Origin: Paraburkholderia sp. DHOC27
GTDB lineage: Bacteria > Pseudomonadota > Gammaproteobacteria > Burkholderiales > Burkholderiaceae
DNA length: 64,000 bases
Assembly (NCBI RefSeq): GCF_003429005.1
Contig: NZ_QVQV01000010.1
Location: 1-64,000, forward strand
Direction: 5' to 3'
Part shown: one piece after another, positions 35,603 to 44,689 of the stretch
How positions within the stretch are numbered: position 1 is the first letter of the stretch
How the letters are laid out: each line of letters begins with the position of its first letter
Notes under the pieces: model-generated
Seen by the model: only the letters and a program-made list of their open reading frames with translations
The model's database searches: none
Told to the model about the DNA's origin: nothing
Position numbers and translations under genes: made by a program

Positions 35603-36852
35603 CGCGACGTATCCTCGCTGAACAGAATCAGCAAAATGGCGAGAATGGGCAGGTTTTTTAGAACGGCGCCGAACGGATGCCACAGAATTTCGGGCATCGT
35701 GACAGCGATAATCAGCGAGTAAGTGACGATCAATACCGCTTGTGACAGCCAGAGCAAACGTCCCGGCTTGACCATCGTCAGGGCGCCAAAGACAAAATCG
35801 ATCGCCGCTGCCAGCCAGAACGCCACGATCGCATTGGTCCCCTGCAAATAGGCGCGCGTAAGCAACGCGAAGCTCTCGTCACGAGGGTAGAGAAAGACGC
35901 TCGACACTGCCGTCCAGATCCATACGAATGAGAGCACGCTCCTTAGCAGGATGCATCGCCAGGAACTGAGCGCTCGATGAAGCAAGTCTGCTGCATCTCT
36001 ATCGATAAACGTGCGAAGGCTTCGTGGCGGCCGTTTGAGTAAGGTTGCCGTCGCGGAAGCGTCGGCAGTGCTGCCTGCTTGCAGCATGCGCCACGTATCG
36101 CCGGTCAGCATCGATCCGGGTATGCGATTGAGCAACGCGGCACCGACGCCAATCAACCAGGCTGGAATCGACATCTGGCAGAATCGGCCAAGACCGAGCG
36201 ACCGTCGATAGATTGACAGCATTTCGCGGTATTCAACCTCTTCGCCGCCGACCACATCAACCACACGCTGGTCGCCGGCGTCCGTCTCGAGCAGGCACTC
36301 AACCGCTTCCGTCAGATCGTCCACGTGAACCGGACGAAGTCGTTGATGGCCACCCGCAGGCAGCGGATGAACAGGCAGACTTGCGAGCATGCGAAAGAAT
36401 GCAGCCGACGCCCCCGACGATCCATACACCAGCGCGGGCCTCACGATCCACGAACTGACAGAGAGAGATTGCAGGTAGTCGTCCGCGGCACGCTTGCTTT
36501 TAAAGTATGGCGTCGCGCCGCATTGCGCCCCAAGCGCGGAAATCTGGATGACGCGCCGAATACGCAGTCGACTGCAGGCATCGAACAGAGCAATCGGTGC
36601 TTTCGTGTGGACCTCGTCGAAGGTATGCTGGCGATTTTCAATGAGTATGCCCACGGCGTTAATCACGGCATCGACGCCTTGCAGCAATGCGTCCCATTGC
36701 GTGGCTTCGCGGTCGCGGGTGTAGTCGACCTCTAACTCATTCTTTGCGACGGCACGCCGCACGCCTCTTATCACCGTATGTCCACTCTTTTCGAGCCGCT
36801 CACACAATGCGGCACCGATGAACCCATGCGCTCCGCAGATAAGAACGTTCAC
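35599..36852 (-). CDS. NAD(P)-binding SDR epimerase-like protein with C-terminal DoxX-like membrane domain
   Basis: 417 residues from GTG 36852. Residues 1-290 form an atypical SDR of the NmrA/epimerase type: NVLICGAHGFIGAALCERL, AVINAVGILIENRQH, and a degenerate active site (ISALGAQ...YFKSKRAAD, where Y-x-x-x-K is YFKSK). Four hydrophobic segments follow (about 315-410) resembling DoxX/DUF4166-type quinol-linked membrane domains. The fusion suggests oxidoreduction at the membrane. It overlaps both neighbours by 4 bp and is presumably under the GbsR-type repressor upstream. Confidence 0.85.
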   Translation of the reverse strand: MNVLICGAHGFIGAALCERLEKSGHTVIRGVRRAVAKNELEVDYTRDREATQWDALLQGVDAVINAVGILIENRQHTFDEVHTKAPIALFDACSRLRIRRVIQISALGAQCGATPYFKSKRAADDYLQSLSVSSWIVRPALVYGSSGASAAFFRMLASLPVHPLPAGGHQRLRPVHVDDLTEAVECLLETDAGDQRVVDVVGGEEVEYREMLSIYRRSLGLGRFCQMSIPAWLIGVGAALLNRIPGSMLTGDTWRMLQAGSTADASATATLLKRPPRSLRTFIDRDAADLLHRALSSWRCILLRSVLSFVWIWTAVSSVFLYPRDESFALLTRAYLQGTNAIVAFWLAAAIDFVFGALTMVKPGRLLWLSQAVLIVTYSLIIAVTMPEILWHPFGAVLKNLPILAILLILFSEDTSR

Positions 36853-37229
36853 GTCGCCTCCACGGCCGGTTGCACTTCGCCCGCAGTTCTGGCGCGAGGG
36901 AGATATCGCCCGATTACCAGTGCTACCGACGCGACGGAGACCAGCGAGCCCAGCAGCGTCGCAAGGAAGGTTTGCCGAACGACGACGTCTTCGCATACGA
37001 CATCACTCGCCATGCATCTCATCGGGCTGGTCGCGACAACCAGCACGAGCGCAAGTGGCATGCACACCATCAGTACCGCGGCAATCCTCGCCCAGAATTC
37101 CGCACGGTCGGCGGTTCCGCACACGTCGGTTAGCAACCGGACTGTCACCGCGCGCAGATAGTGCGTTATCGAAAGCCCGACCAGCACGGGCCCCGCGAAC
37201 TGAAAAACCATCAGCAGAATCGTCTTCAC
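36849..37229 (-). CDS. Small membrane protein, first gene of the SDR operon
   Basis: 126 residues from GTG 37229, preceded by AAAGGAGAAAGAG. Four hydrophobic segments are visible (ILLMVFQFAGPVLVGLSITH; IAAVLMVCMPLALVLVVATS; LATLLGSLVSVASVALVIG), with a Cys pair in a loop. It resembles small DoxX/DUF1772-like proteins but I cannot assign it with certainty. The operator-like repeat at 37251-37266 lies 22 bp upstream of its start. Confidence 0.75.
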   Translation of the reverse strand: MKTILLMVFQFAGPVLVGLSITHYLRAVTVRLLTDVCGTADRAEFWARIAAVLMVCMPLALVLVVATSPMRCMASDVVCEDVVVRQTFLATLLGSLVSVASVALVIGRYLPRARTAGEVQPAVEAT

Positions 37230-37250
37230 CTCTTTCTCCTTTACTGTTAG

Positions 37251-37266
37251 TTCTGTATAAACAGAA
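37251..37266. promoter_or_regulatory. Operator-like inverted repeat before the SDR operon
   Basis: TTCTGT-ATAA-ACAGAA, perfect 6-bp arms, followed by ATAT. It shares the core TTCTGTnnnnACAGAAAT, with the same 4-base spacing, with the larger palindrome at 37861-37892 in front of the regulator gene. It is therefore a likely second binding site of that regulator, between the regulator's stop region and the operon start. Confidence 0.65.
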
Positions 37267-37311
37267 ATATGATGGCCAAAAAAAGCGGACCGTCGGCCCG
37301 CGCATTGAATA

Positions 37312-37842
37312 TCAGTTCGACTTCCGCCTGACTGCCCGGCTGATCTTCGCACCCACTCCCAATGTCTTCATCAACGTATCGGGCTTCAGACGCAACATCT
37401 CGTCGGACCAGGTCGTCAGCGTTTCCAGAAACGCCAGCGTGTCAGACAGTCGTTGCTCCACGTCCTTGCTTTCTTTCGCCAGTCCAGGGTCCATGAGGCT
37501 GTCGCGCAGCATGGTCAGCGTTGGATCGATTTCGCGCTGACGCCGCCCTTCGACGATCAACTTGAACAATTCCCAGATGTCGGTTGATGTTTCAAAGTGG
37601 TCGCGCCTGTCGCCCATCACGTGAACAACTTTTGCAAGACGCCACGCCTGCAATTCCTTCAGGCTGGTGCTTACGTTCGAACGCGCGACGCCCAGTGTGT
37701 CGGCGATTTCCTCGGCGGCGACCGGTCGCCCGAGCAGATAGAGCAAAGCGTGGATCTGCGCAACGGTGCGGTTAACGCCCCACCGAGAGCCCATTTCGCC
37801 CCAATGCAGGATAAATCGTTCAGCGACAGGTGTGAGTTCCAT
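37312..37842 (-). CDS. GbsR/MarR-family transcriptional repressor
   Basis: 176 residues. The winged helix is at about 25-100: AQIHALLYLLGRPVAAEEIA, DTLGVARSNVSTSLKELQAW (recognition helix) and HVMGDRRDHFETSTDIWELF (wing and GbsR-type extension). GbsR-like proteins control osmoprotectant or membrane-enzyme genes in response to small ligands. It directly precedes the three-gene membrane/SDR operon on the same strand, and a perfect palindrome lies just upstream of its start, which suggests autorepression and control of that operon. Confidence 0.88.
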   Translation of the reverse strand: MELTPVAERFILHWGEMGSRWGVNRTVAQIHALLYLLGRPVAAEEIADTLGVARSNVSTSLKELQAWRLAKVVHVMGDRRDHFETSTDIWELFKLIVEGRRQREIDPTLTMLRDSLMDPGLAKESKDVEQRLSDTLAFLETLTTWSDEMLRLKPDTLMKTLGVGAKISRAVRRKSN

Positions 37843-37860
37843 GTGGCAAATCTATCGACT

Positions 37861-37892
37861 TCAGTAATTTCTGTCAAGACAGAAATTACTGA
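37861..37892. promoter_or_regulatory. Perfect 15-2-15 palindrome, probable autoregulatory operator
   Basis: TCAGTAATTTCTGTC (37861-37875), AA, GACAGAAATTACTGA (37878-37892): a perfect inverted repeat 18 bp upstream of the GbsR-type regulator's ATG. A 30-bp perfect match with a 2-base centre is far beyond chance and suits a dimeric winged-helix repressor. It contains the core also found at 37251-37266. Confidence 0.85.
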
Positions 37893-38092
37893 AAATTTGC
37901 CTATTCGGGATCGTGATCCGACGAACGACCAAGCGTTGACGGAAAGCAGCCCTTCAGGCATCCGCCTAGTTGCATGGACGACCGTCTGAAATTGGCCGAG
38001 TTTTGCCTGATGCAATTGGCATGATCTACGCCTTATTACGGGGAGAGTTTCAGCATGATCTTTTCACGTGTGGCGGCTCCCCGTGCGAGTCG

Positions 38093-39094
38093 TTATTGAT
38101 CCTGCTGGCTCAAAACCGCCAAAAGATTAAGGCCAACAATAGCGAGTTGCGTCGTGACATGAACCCGCTCGGTATAACCGTATTCGAACGCATTTCGCGG
38201 GCCGTCTCCGATAGCACGCGAAAACATTCCGATGACCTGTCCACTTGAATCGAATACCGGAGAGCCGCTGTTCCCCATCGAACCGTCGAGGTCAGTTGTA
38301 AAGTAATCAGATCCATCCACCGCTGTAATTTTCCCAGTCGAGACCCGGAGCGAACCGTCAGCATCCTTATAGTCGAGCTCGTTCAGCTTTTGCGTATCAC
38401 GCGCGCTTCGCAGTGGGAATCCGGCCATCCAGACGGTCTCACCCGGCGCCGTGATCCGTTCGCTCAGCGCCAGATATGCCTCGGGCGATGGCTCGATCCG
38501 CAGCAGCGCCGTGTCCTCCCGCAATTCGCTGATGTTTTCACCGGTCTTGCGCAATGCCCTTGCTTGCGGAGGGTTGGATACGAGCCATACAGACTTTGCG
38601 TCGTGCCATTCCCATTCACCGGTCGATCCACGCCGCGCAATCTGCGCCTTCAAAGATTTGCACAACGTCTCGACAGTCTCGACGCCGTTCTCTCGCTGAT
38701 AATTCGCCACTTCTGCAGTCACAAGATGGTAGTTTGTCAGCACGTAACCGTCCGGCGATATCGCGAACCCGCTACCCCCTCCATCCAATTCGATGCGCGC
38801 CGGCCAGTCGGCATTGCGTCGGACGAGCTTGGCGAACTCGTGTCGAACCATCCCCATCGCAAATACTGGATCGTCAATCTTCTTCACGTCGTCCAGAGTG
38901 AAATAGCGGTACCAGCATTCGGACCCGTCCGGTAATGACTCATTGCGCGCGAGCGCAACAGCTTCCTCGCTACTGTTCGCAATGTCGATCACAAGAATTG
39001 TCTTTGGCATGATGCGTACCATCGATCCGATAAGCTTATCTTTGTCGATTTGTGGCACGATCAGTCTGGCCGGGTCGAACATTCCTTCGGACAT
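38093..39094 (-). CDS. Trypsin-like (S1/HtrA-type fold) serine protease
   Basis: 333 residues from ATG 39094, with GAGG upstream. The catalytic triad is visible: His in SPDGYVLTNYHLVT, Asp in LREDTALLRI and Ser in GSMGNSGSPVFDSSG. No PDZ domain and no signal peptide, so it is probably cytoplasmic or secreted by an unusual route. Residues 1-100 before the protease fold have no recognised domain. Stand-alone trypsin-like proteases of this kind occur as effectors in some defence modules, but no partner gene lies next to it. Role unknown. Confidence 0.82.
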   Translation of the reverse strand: MSEGMFDPARLIVPQIDKDKLIGSMVRIMPKTILVIDIANSSEEAVALARNESLPDGSECWYRYFTLDDVKKIDDPVFAMGMVRHEFAKLVRRNADWPARIELDGGGSGFAISPDGYVLTNYHLVTAEVANYQRENGVETVETLCKSLKAQIARRGSTGEWEWHDAKSVWLVSNPPQARALRKTGENISELREDTALLRIEPSPEAYLALSERITAPGETVWMAGFPLRSARDTQKLNELDYKDADGSLRVSTGKITAVDGSDYFTTDLDGSMGNSGSPVFDSSGQVIGMFSRAIGDGPRNAFEYGYTERVHVTTQLAIVGLNLLAVLSQQDQ

Positions 39095-39307
39095 GCATAC
39101 CTCATGGCGTCGATAGTTGAATGGTGACAAGGCCGATCAGGCCCCGAATGCCGATTGTCGACCATTCCTGGGCAACTGTCGAACTTCTCAAAGTGGCCGT
39201 AATTTGCCCCACGACGCGGCGCAACCATCTCTGCCTGCACATGCGTCGCGAAATTGTCATCGGCCGCCCTACCCCATCGACTCCTTCGACAAAGCACAAC
39301 GCTTTGG

Positions 39308-39512
39308 TCACCAAGGGATCGTTTCACCTTCCCGGCGCGTGAACGTCCCTGTGGGACTTTCTGGACTCAACAGCGCGACTCGCACAGCCTCGCGCGCCCC
39401 GTCCTCGACTGTCTCCGTGCCCGCAAATCCGTTGAGGTTCGTTTTCGTAAAGCCCGGAGAGACCGCGTTGACTCTTATCCCTTCTGCCTCAAGTTCGAGG
39501 GTCATTGCAAGC
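39308..39512 (-). pseudogene. C-terminal remnant of a short-chain dehydrogenase
   Basis: Minus strand: LLAMTLELEAEGIRVNAVSP followed by GFTKTNLN and, later, LSPESPTGTFTRREGETIPW. This is the end of an SDR, in which the motif RVNAVSPGFTKT follows the active site. The Rossmann part is missing. It is joined at about 39512 to an unrelated Lys/Ala-rich stretch. Confidence 0.7.
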
Positions 39513-39690
39513 AGAAGTTGCCGGAGCAGCACTGGCAGCCACCGTCTTGGCGACAACCTTCTTTGCCACCGCCTTCTTGGTCGCAACTTTTTTCGCCGCA
39601 CCCTTTTTCGTTGCCGCCACGATTTTTTCCCCTACGCTCTTCTTGGCAACAGCTTTTTTGGTCGCAACTTTCTTCGCCGGTAGGCGCAGC
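39513..39690 (-). pseudogene. Histone H1-like Lys/Ala repeat remnant
   Basis: The minus-strand frame is built of AKKVATKKAVAKK-type units, repeated three times, with AATKKGAAKKVATKKAVAKK as the longest run. This is the composition of bacterial histone H1-like DNA-binding proteins. It has no proper start and runs into the SDR remnant, so it is a fused fragment rather than a gene. Confidence 0.5.
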
Positions 39691-39807
39691 GTTGGTTCGT
39701 TAAGTGAGCTCTCAAGATTTGGCCTCACGTTACCGTTATTACGGCAGAGTCGTAAGGTGCATTTAATCAATTAAAAAAAGCCATAAACCGAGGATCACAT
39801 AGAAGCC

Positions 39808-40866
39808 ATGAACGACATTACTCCGCAAGCCATTGGGGACCACGCCTTCCATCGCAATCTCCACCAAGCCCAAATCCGCTCTGGATTCGCTGCGTTTTTG
39901 CTCTGGTTCTTCCTAGGCAGTTTGGGTGCACATTTGATGTACCTGCGTCGCTGGACCATGCTCATTTTTCACTACCTGATGGCAGTCCTGACAGTGGTGG
40001 CGGTCGTCATGGTGTTCCGCAACAACGATATCCACAGTCTTGGCGTTGGTTTAGCTGCGTTGTGGATGGCATTCATTCCGGTTGGAATCTACAACTTCGG
40101 CAGTCTGTGCATCCTGTTCCCGCAGGTGAACTATTGCAACGAAGATTCAGCGCTGAGACTCGCGGGACGCAAGACAGAACGTGCGCGGATGCCTGAAAGG
40201 CTTTTAATCCTTGTGTCGGGTGGCGCACTCGCGATTTTCATTGGGGCGATGTCAACTAGCCCGTCTGCGAGCTATTCCACATCATCTACGACTCCGGACG
40301 CGACTGTGCCAACGCCTGCGGTACAGCAAGTCAATCCCGAGAGCACTAACAGCGCGCCTGTTGCGAAGGTCGAGCAGGGCGACGTGCAGCCGCAAGCCAA
40401 TGCGGCGGAAGCGGCTTCACAAGTAGCGACGGTGGCAGATGCCACGCCAGCAGAAGATCAGCAAGCAACGGCTCCGACACCGACAGAGGCACAGCCCACG
40501 CAGGCCAGTGCTTCTCAACCGGCAGACCCTGCTACGGACTTGAACACAACACCGAATCAGGTATATGGAACGAGTTTCGACTGCGCTAAGAGCCACTCTC
40601 AGAATGAGTATCTGATTTGTCACACGCCCGCACTTGCTGCCGCAGACGTGAAACTCACTAACGCGGTTACCACAGCTAAAAGCGCAATTGCCCCGACGGA
40701 TTTGGATGCGTTCAAAGATCGGATGCGCGGACAGTGGAATTTCCGGGAGAAGCACTGTAACGACGTAGCCTGTCTGAATACGTGGTACCAGTATCAAACC
40801 AATACGATGGCACTCATCGAGCAAACCAAGAACGTGGCGGCTCGCCTAGATGCCGCCCAGAACTGA
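39808..40866 (+). CDS. Membrane protein with TM2-like N-terminus and LprI-type C-terminal domain
   Basis: 352 residues. Residues 20-115 have hydrophobic segments like a TM2 domain (FAAFLLWFFLGSLGAHLMYL), with another membrane helix near 135-150. Residues 150-265 are a low-complexity Ala/Thr/Pro/Gln linker. Residues 270-350 match the lysozyme-inhibitor LprI/DUF1311 pattern: FDCAKSHSQNEYLICHTPAL, then further Cys residues that would form disulfides outside the membrane. A perfect-stem terminator follows. The local GC content is lower than in the respiratory genes. Confidence 0.75.
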   Translation: MNDITPQAIGDHAFHRNLHQAQIRSGFAAFLLWFFLGSLGAHLMYLRRWTMLIFHYLMAVLTVVAVVMVFRNNDIHSLGVGLAALWMAFIPVGIYNFGSLCILFPQVNYCNEDSALRLAGRKTERARMPERLLILVSGGALAIFIGAMSTSPSASYSTSSTTPDATVPTPAVQQVNPESTNSAPVAKVEQGDVQPQANAAEAASQVATVADATPAEDQQATAPTPTEAQPTQASASQPADPATDLNTTPNQVYGTSFDCAKSHSQNEYLICHTPALAAADVKLTNAVTTAKSAIAPTDLDAFKDRMRGQWNFREKHCNDVACLNTWYQYQTNTMALIEQTKNVAARLDAAQN

Positions 40867-40952
40867 CGATCAAGCAAGGCAAAGGGGCGGCCAGAATCCC
40901 TAGTAAGAATCGTGCAACCTCGAAATCTTTCATATTCGTAACGTAATTCGTG

Positions 40953-40990
40953 AAACGCCCGCAAGCTAATCCCTTGCGGGCGTTTCTATT
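40953..40990 (+). terminator. Rho-independent terminator
   Basis: AAACGCCCGCAAG (40953-40965), loop CTAATCC, CTTGCGGGCGTTT (40973-40985), then TCTATTT. A 13-bp perfect stem ending in T residues, 86 bp after the LprI-type gene. Confidence 0.9.
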
Positions 40991-41357
40991 TGCGGTAGGC
41001 GTGAATCCTGCTGACCACGGGGTAGTTTAAGTTTGAAATCAAACTAGGGTGTTCCGTAAACACCCCGTTGCACAGTAATATTCCATGCCTTTCTTTTTAG
41101 AACCTGCCTGCGATTCAGCGGCAGGTCTGACCTTTGCGCCCATATTCGCCGCGAGCGTCCAGCGATGCCCGCGGCGCTCTTGCATCAGCGCTTGTAACCA
41201 TCACGAGACCAGATGGGAAGTCGAAGCGCGACAAACCCAAAACAACCCGCCACGCGTCGATTGTCGACAGCCGTAAAGGCGGTCCGCTTGGCGAACGACT
41301 TGTCCCTCGTTTAGCTGTCGGAGCTGACGGGAATGAGCCGGAACACCTTGTGGCGAA

Positions 41358-41699
41358 TTGAGAACAAGAGTTCCAACGCTCGCTTGCACAATCGACACGC
41401 TTGCAGAATGCTTCCAAATTAACCCCAGCCAATTACTTGCCGAGAGCCCCGTCGATGGCCGGCTAAAAAAAAGATTGTCCCTACCCGAGCTTGTCGCTAA
41501 AAACATCGCGAACTATCGCGTGGCCGCAGGCTTGTCGCAGGATGCCCTCGGAACCGCAGCAGGGATTGCCAAAAACTATGCGTCGCTGATTGAGGTCAGT
41601 GCACCGGACCTAACGATTGAGACTGTCGAGAGCATCGCTCGTGTGCTCGAAATCGACGCTTCCCTCCTGCTAGCAGACCCCCGCGAAAGCGCGTCTTAG
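41358..41699 (+). CDS. XRE-family regulator, 5' part frameshifted
   Basis: The intact helix-turn-helix is LSLPELVAKNIANYRVAAGL followed by SQDALGTAAGIAKNYASLIE, then a typical C-terminal piece TIETVESIARVLEIDASLLL. The frame opens only at TTG 41358. Upstream, in another frame, 41311-41395 encodes LSELTGMSRNTLWRIENKSS followed by NARL, the end of a first XRE domain, which should continue as TIDTLAECFQINPSQLL in the present frame. A one-base indel near 41396 and an in-frame TAG near 41317 break it. The ancestral gene had two tandem XRE domains; the second may still be made. No gene was seen in 40991-41310. Confidence 0.55.
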   Translation: MRTRVPTLACTIDTLAECFQINPSQLLAESPVDGRLKKRLSLPELVAKNIANYRVAAGLSQDALGTAAGIAKNYASLIEVSAPDLTIETVESIARVLEIDASLLLADPRESAS

Positions 41700-41858
41700 T
41701 TGCACTCATCGGGCGACCCTCGCCTGCTCATACGACGGCGCACCCGTCTCGCCGAACGTGATCAGCGCATTAGGCTAGACCGAAAGTTCTGAACCGGTTA
41801 CGCTGGAAGCGCTGAAACGACAGTATCGTCAAGCCAGTCGACACGCCAAGGGAGCCCT

Positions 41859-42167
41859 ATGGAAGTGAGCACCGAAACGCTTGTAGATATGCTGCTAGAA
41901 GTGGAAGCAGAGGACCCAATTGATTATGGAGACCTGCCGTTCGGTGAGAACGAATTGCGACGGCTGGTAATGACCTCACTGGTTGAGCGGCATCATGTCG
42001 TCGAGGGCGGTCTGTCGGTAACCGACATCCACGCTATGTATCTGTTGAGCACCGCCAAACTTGTGCTCGAGAACACCGTGTTGCACGCGCGGATTCTGAT
42101 GCTTCAAGGACGTCAGGTCGACGTGCAGTCGCTGCTCGCTCCGTTCACTCTGAAAGGTAAAAAGTAA
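41859..42167 (+). CDS. Hypothetical protein
   Basis: 102 residues, acidic N-terminal half, helical C-terminal half (TDIHAMYLLSTAKLVLENTV). AAGGGAG lies 6 bases upstream of ATG 41859. No family recognised. GC-rich third positions support coding. Confidence 0.6.
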   Translation: MEVSTETLVDMLLEVEAEDPIDYGDLPFGENELRRLVMTSLVERHHVVEGGLSVTDIHAMYLLSTAKLVLENTVLHARILMLQGRQVDVQSLLAPFTLKGKK

Positions 42168-42274
42168 CGCGTGAGCGTGGGACGGGCCCTCGAATCGGCG
42201 TTCATGTCGAGACTCGCTCCCCAATTCGAGTTGCTCCGGCGCACCAGTTACTAGGCCAACACTCATGAAAACGT

Positions 42275-42331
42275 GACGTACAAATAGAATTGCACGGAAA
42301 GGCCATCCGCGTATAAATCTATTTGTACGTC
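42275..42331. repeat. 14-bp perfect inverted repeat with 29-base spacer
   Basis: GACGTACAAATAGA (42275-42288) and TCTATTTGTACGTC (42318-42331) are exact reverse complements. The element stands alone in the 617-bp gene-free interval 42168-42784, with no flanking target-site duplication that I can see. It may be a long-loop hairpin, a two-site operator or ends of a tiny decayed insertion. Confidence 0.8.
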
Positions 42332-42784
42332 CCCAGCATGCCCCAACTTCTCGGCTTCTCACCCACGGTAGCCGTCCCCAAGGGTCAACGCATGCCCGTA
42401 CTAGGTTCAGCTTTTGCCCAGCGCTTTGAGACGCGGTACTGCACGGAACACGAAATACACGAACGATGTTGCTCGCTCATAAGGTCAGCTAGGCGTCTTT
42501 CCATGACGTCGTAGGACGGCTACTTGCCCCCGAATATCCGGCACAGCAAGGTCTTATGCAATTGGCATACGCATCGTCACCTTGCGCGGCTGCGTTCGAC
42601 AGCACGCGACCCGTTCCAGCCTTTCCACGTTCTCGTTAGCGGACATCAAGCACCTGCCGATCTGGACTACTCTTCAGTTGCGAAGCAGCTTTGCTCAACC
42701 TCGAATTATGCTTTAGATTTTCATACTTTTTTTGATACCAAATATTCTATCCGGCTATCCAGGCTCTCTGAAAACCCTTGATCC

Positions 42785-43768
42785 ATGAACAAGACCAAAA
42801 TGACGCAAGGCTTGCGCAAGAATCTACCCCTTTGGTCAGCCACGTCGACGAGACTGTTTCACACATATGGTCTGCGCTATACCGTCCTCGCGTTCCTTGT
42901 TGCGATCGGAATGCCCCAAGGGCTTCATGCCGCCCCGATAGATGTGGATCAGATCTGGGACTGGAGTTCGCCAACCCGTAGCGAGGCGCACTTCCGCGCT
43001 GCAATGGCGGGGGGCGATACAAACCAGAAATTCATTCTTAAGACTCAAATTGCGCGGACTTACGGATTACGCGGCCAGTTTTCCCAGGCACGTCAGGTCC
43101 TCGATGATCTGGAACCCAGCTTGAATCATGTCTCACCCGAGGCGCAAACACGCTACCACCTGGAACGAGGACGCACGCTCGCTTCTGCCGTACCGGTCGC
43201 CGGTGGCCCAACGCCGGAAATGCTGAGCGCGGCGCGTAATGAATACCTTGAGGCGTTTCGACTCGCCTCCCGGGAGCATCTGGATGACCTTGCCGTGGAT
43301 GCGCTGCACATGATGGCCTTCGTCGATACCGCCCCAGCGGATCAATTGCGCTGGGATGATCGCGCGCTGACACTTGCCTCGAACTCTTCAGATCGCAAGG
43401 CGCAGCATTGGGAGGCTTCACTGCGCAACAATATAGGGGGCGCGCTTAACGATCTGGGACGCCACCACGATGCACTCGACCAATTCCGCATTGCGCTTGC
43501 GCTGCGCGCCCGCGCTGGAGATGCAGAGGCGACGCGACAAGCATGGTGCTCCGTGGGCTGGACGCTGCGCCTGTTGGGCAGGAATGCCGAAGCGCTAGTG
43601 ATCCAGAAACAGCTTCTTGCTGAATACGACGACTCCGGAATAACGAACCCGGACGTGTTGGATGAACTTAGGGAACTATATAGCGCCGCGGGCGACAAAC
43701 AGGCGGCATCCATGTATGCGAGCCGCCTGCAGGAGTACGAAGCAGCCCATCCCGACGCAAATCCTTAG
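42785..43768 (+). CDS. Exported TPR-like repeat protein
   Basis: 327 residues. A hydrophobic segment at about 33-45 followed by GLHAAP looks like a signal peptide with a long basic N-region. The rest is helical repeats of TPR type, clearest at RNNIGGALNDLGRHHDALDQ and WTLRLLGRNAEALVIQKQLL. TPR domains hold protein partners; none is identifiable here. No co-directional neighbour within 900 bp downstream. Confidence 0.75.
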   Translation: MNKTKMTQGLRKNLPLWSATSTRLFHTYGLRYTVLAFLVAIGMPQGLHAAPIDVDQIWDWSSPTRSEAHFRAAMAGGDTNQKFILKTQIARTYGLRGQFSQARQVLDDLEPSLNHVSPEAQTRYHLERGRTLASAVPVAGGPTPEMLSAARNEYLEAFRLASREHLDDLAVDALHMMAFVDTAPADQLRWDDRALTLASNSSDRKAQHWEASLRNNIGGALNDLGRHHDALDQFRIALALRARAGDAEATRQAWCSVGWTLRLLGRNAEALVIQKQLLAEYDDSGITNPDVLDELRELYSAAGDKQAASMYASRLQEYEAAHPDANP

Positions 43769-44689
43769 AATATTCGGCATACAGCACAAAGTGCGCAATG
43801 TGTCTGCTCGACTGAGGCCGGCGGTCAGGTTGCTGCTTAACCCGACGTAGACTCCGCACTTTCGGATCACAAAGACGCAATGCATTTTCCGTTGAGCTGA
43901 TAGGCAGATTGTCAACGAGCTACGACACATCGCCGATATCCATAGTTGGCTGAACCCGAAAGTCCACGTCAGTTGATGCGCGATGCATCCCGCTCAGGGT
44001 CGCGAACTTCTGCACGCGACCCTTTGCGGTCCTCCACATCAACTTGATTTAACGGCCGGTCTCGACCGTACAACGGCCGTACGTCGAATCTTCTATCTAT
44101 ATCGTTCGTACACATCCTTTGCGACATCAGACAGATTGGACTATGCGTACGTAGGTAGAGTGTCAGAATACTGACAGTGGCGACGTGAGCAGCCACACAA
44201 TGACTCGCCCCGTCACCGAATTCGGTTCCGTAGCAAATCCATCGCTAGACGAGATCGCTTCCAGTTCGCTGCCAAGATACGTAGGTAGTGCGCGGGCGAC
44301 TGGCTGGACGCTCAGCCCGGCCGGGTAAGCGACATTCATTTCAATGGGCTCGACCACTCAATCTGACAACAACGCGACGAGCCAATCAACACACGGCTCG
44401 ACACTGCAACCCATGTCCCCCGTGCGAGAATCCCCAAGCCAGCAACGGCTGCCGCTGCAATCCCTTTGTTGCGACATAAATGTCTGACGTAAAACTCGAC
44501 AACCTCCTGCCTCCCCCGCAGTAACTCCGTCAAGCCGCGCACGACGCTCCCCCATCCAGGTGATTGGCTTGACCAGAAAAGTGGCGCAGTATGACCGCTT
44601 CGATCCCGGGCCTTGCTCGACGTGCGATGCAGCGGGCCCGCTCAATCTTTCCCGCATTTGCCCGATCTACGTCACGGAGGAGACGACTC
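43769..44689. other. Long intergenic region upstream of the acetoin operon
   Basis: No convincing gene in 920 bp. It contains a perfect palindrome TGTCAG-AATA-CTGACA (44161-44176) and an 11-bp direct repeat TACGTAGGTAG at 44148-44158 and 44278-44288. These could be regulator sites, but they lie 400-540 bp from the operon start and the regulator is not encoded next door. Confidence 0.45.
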
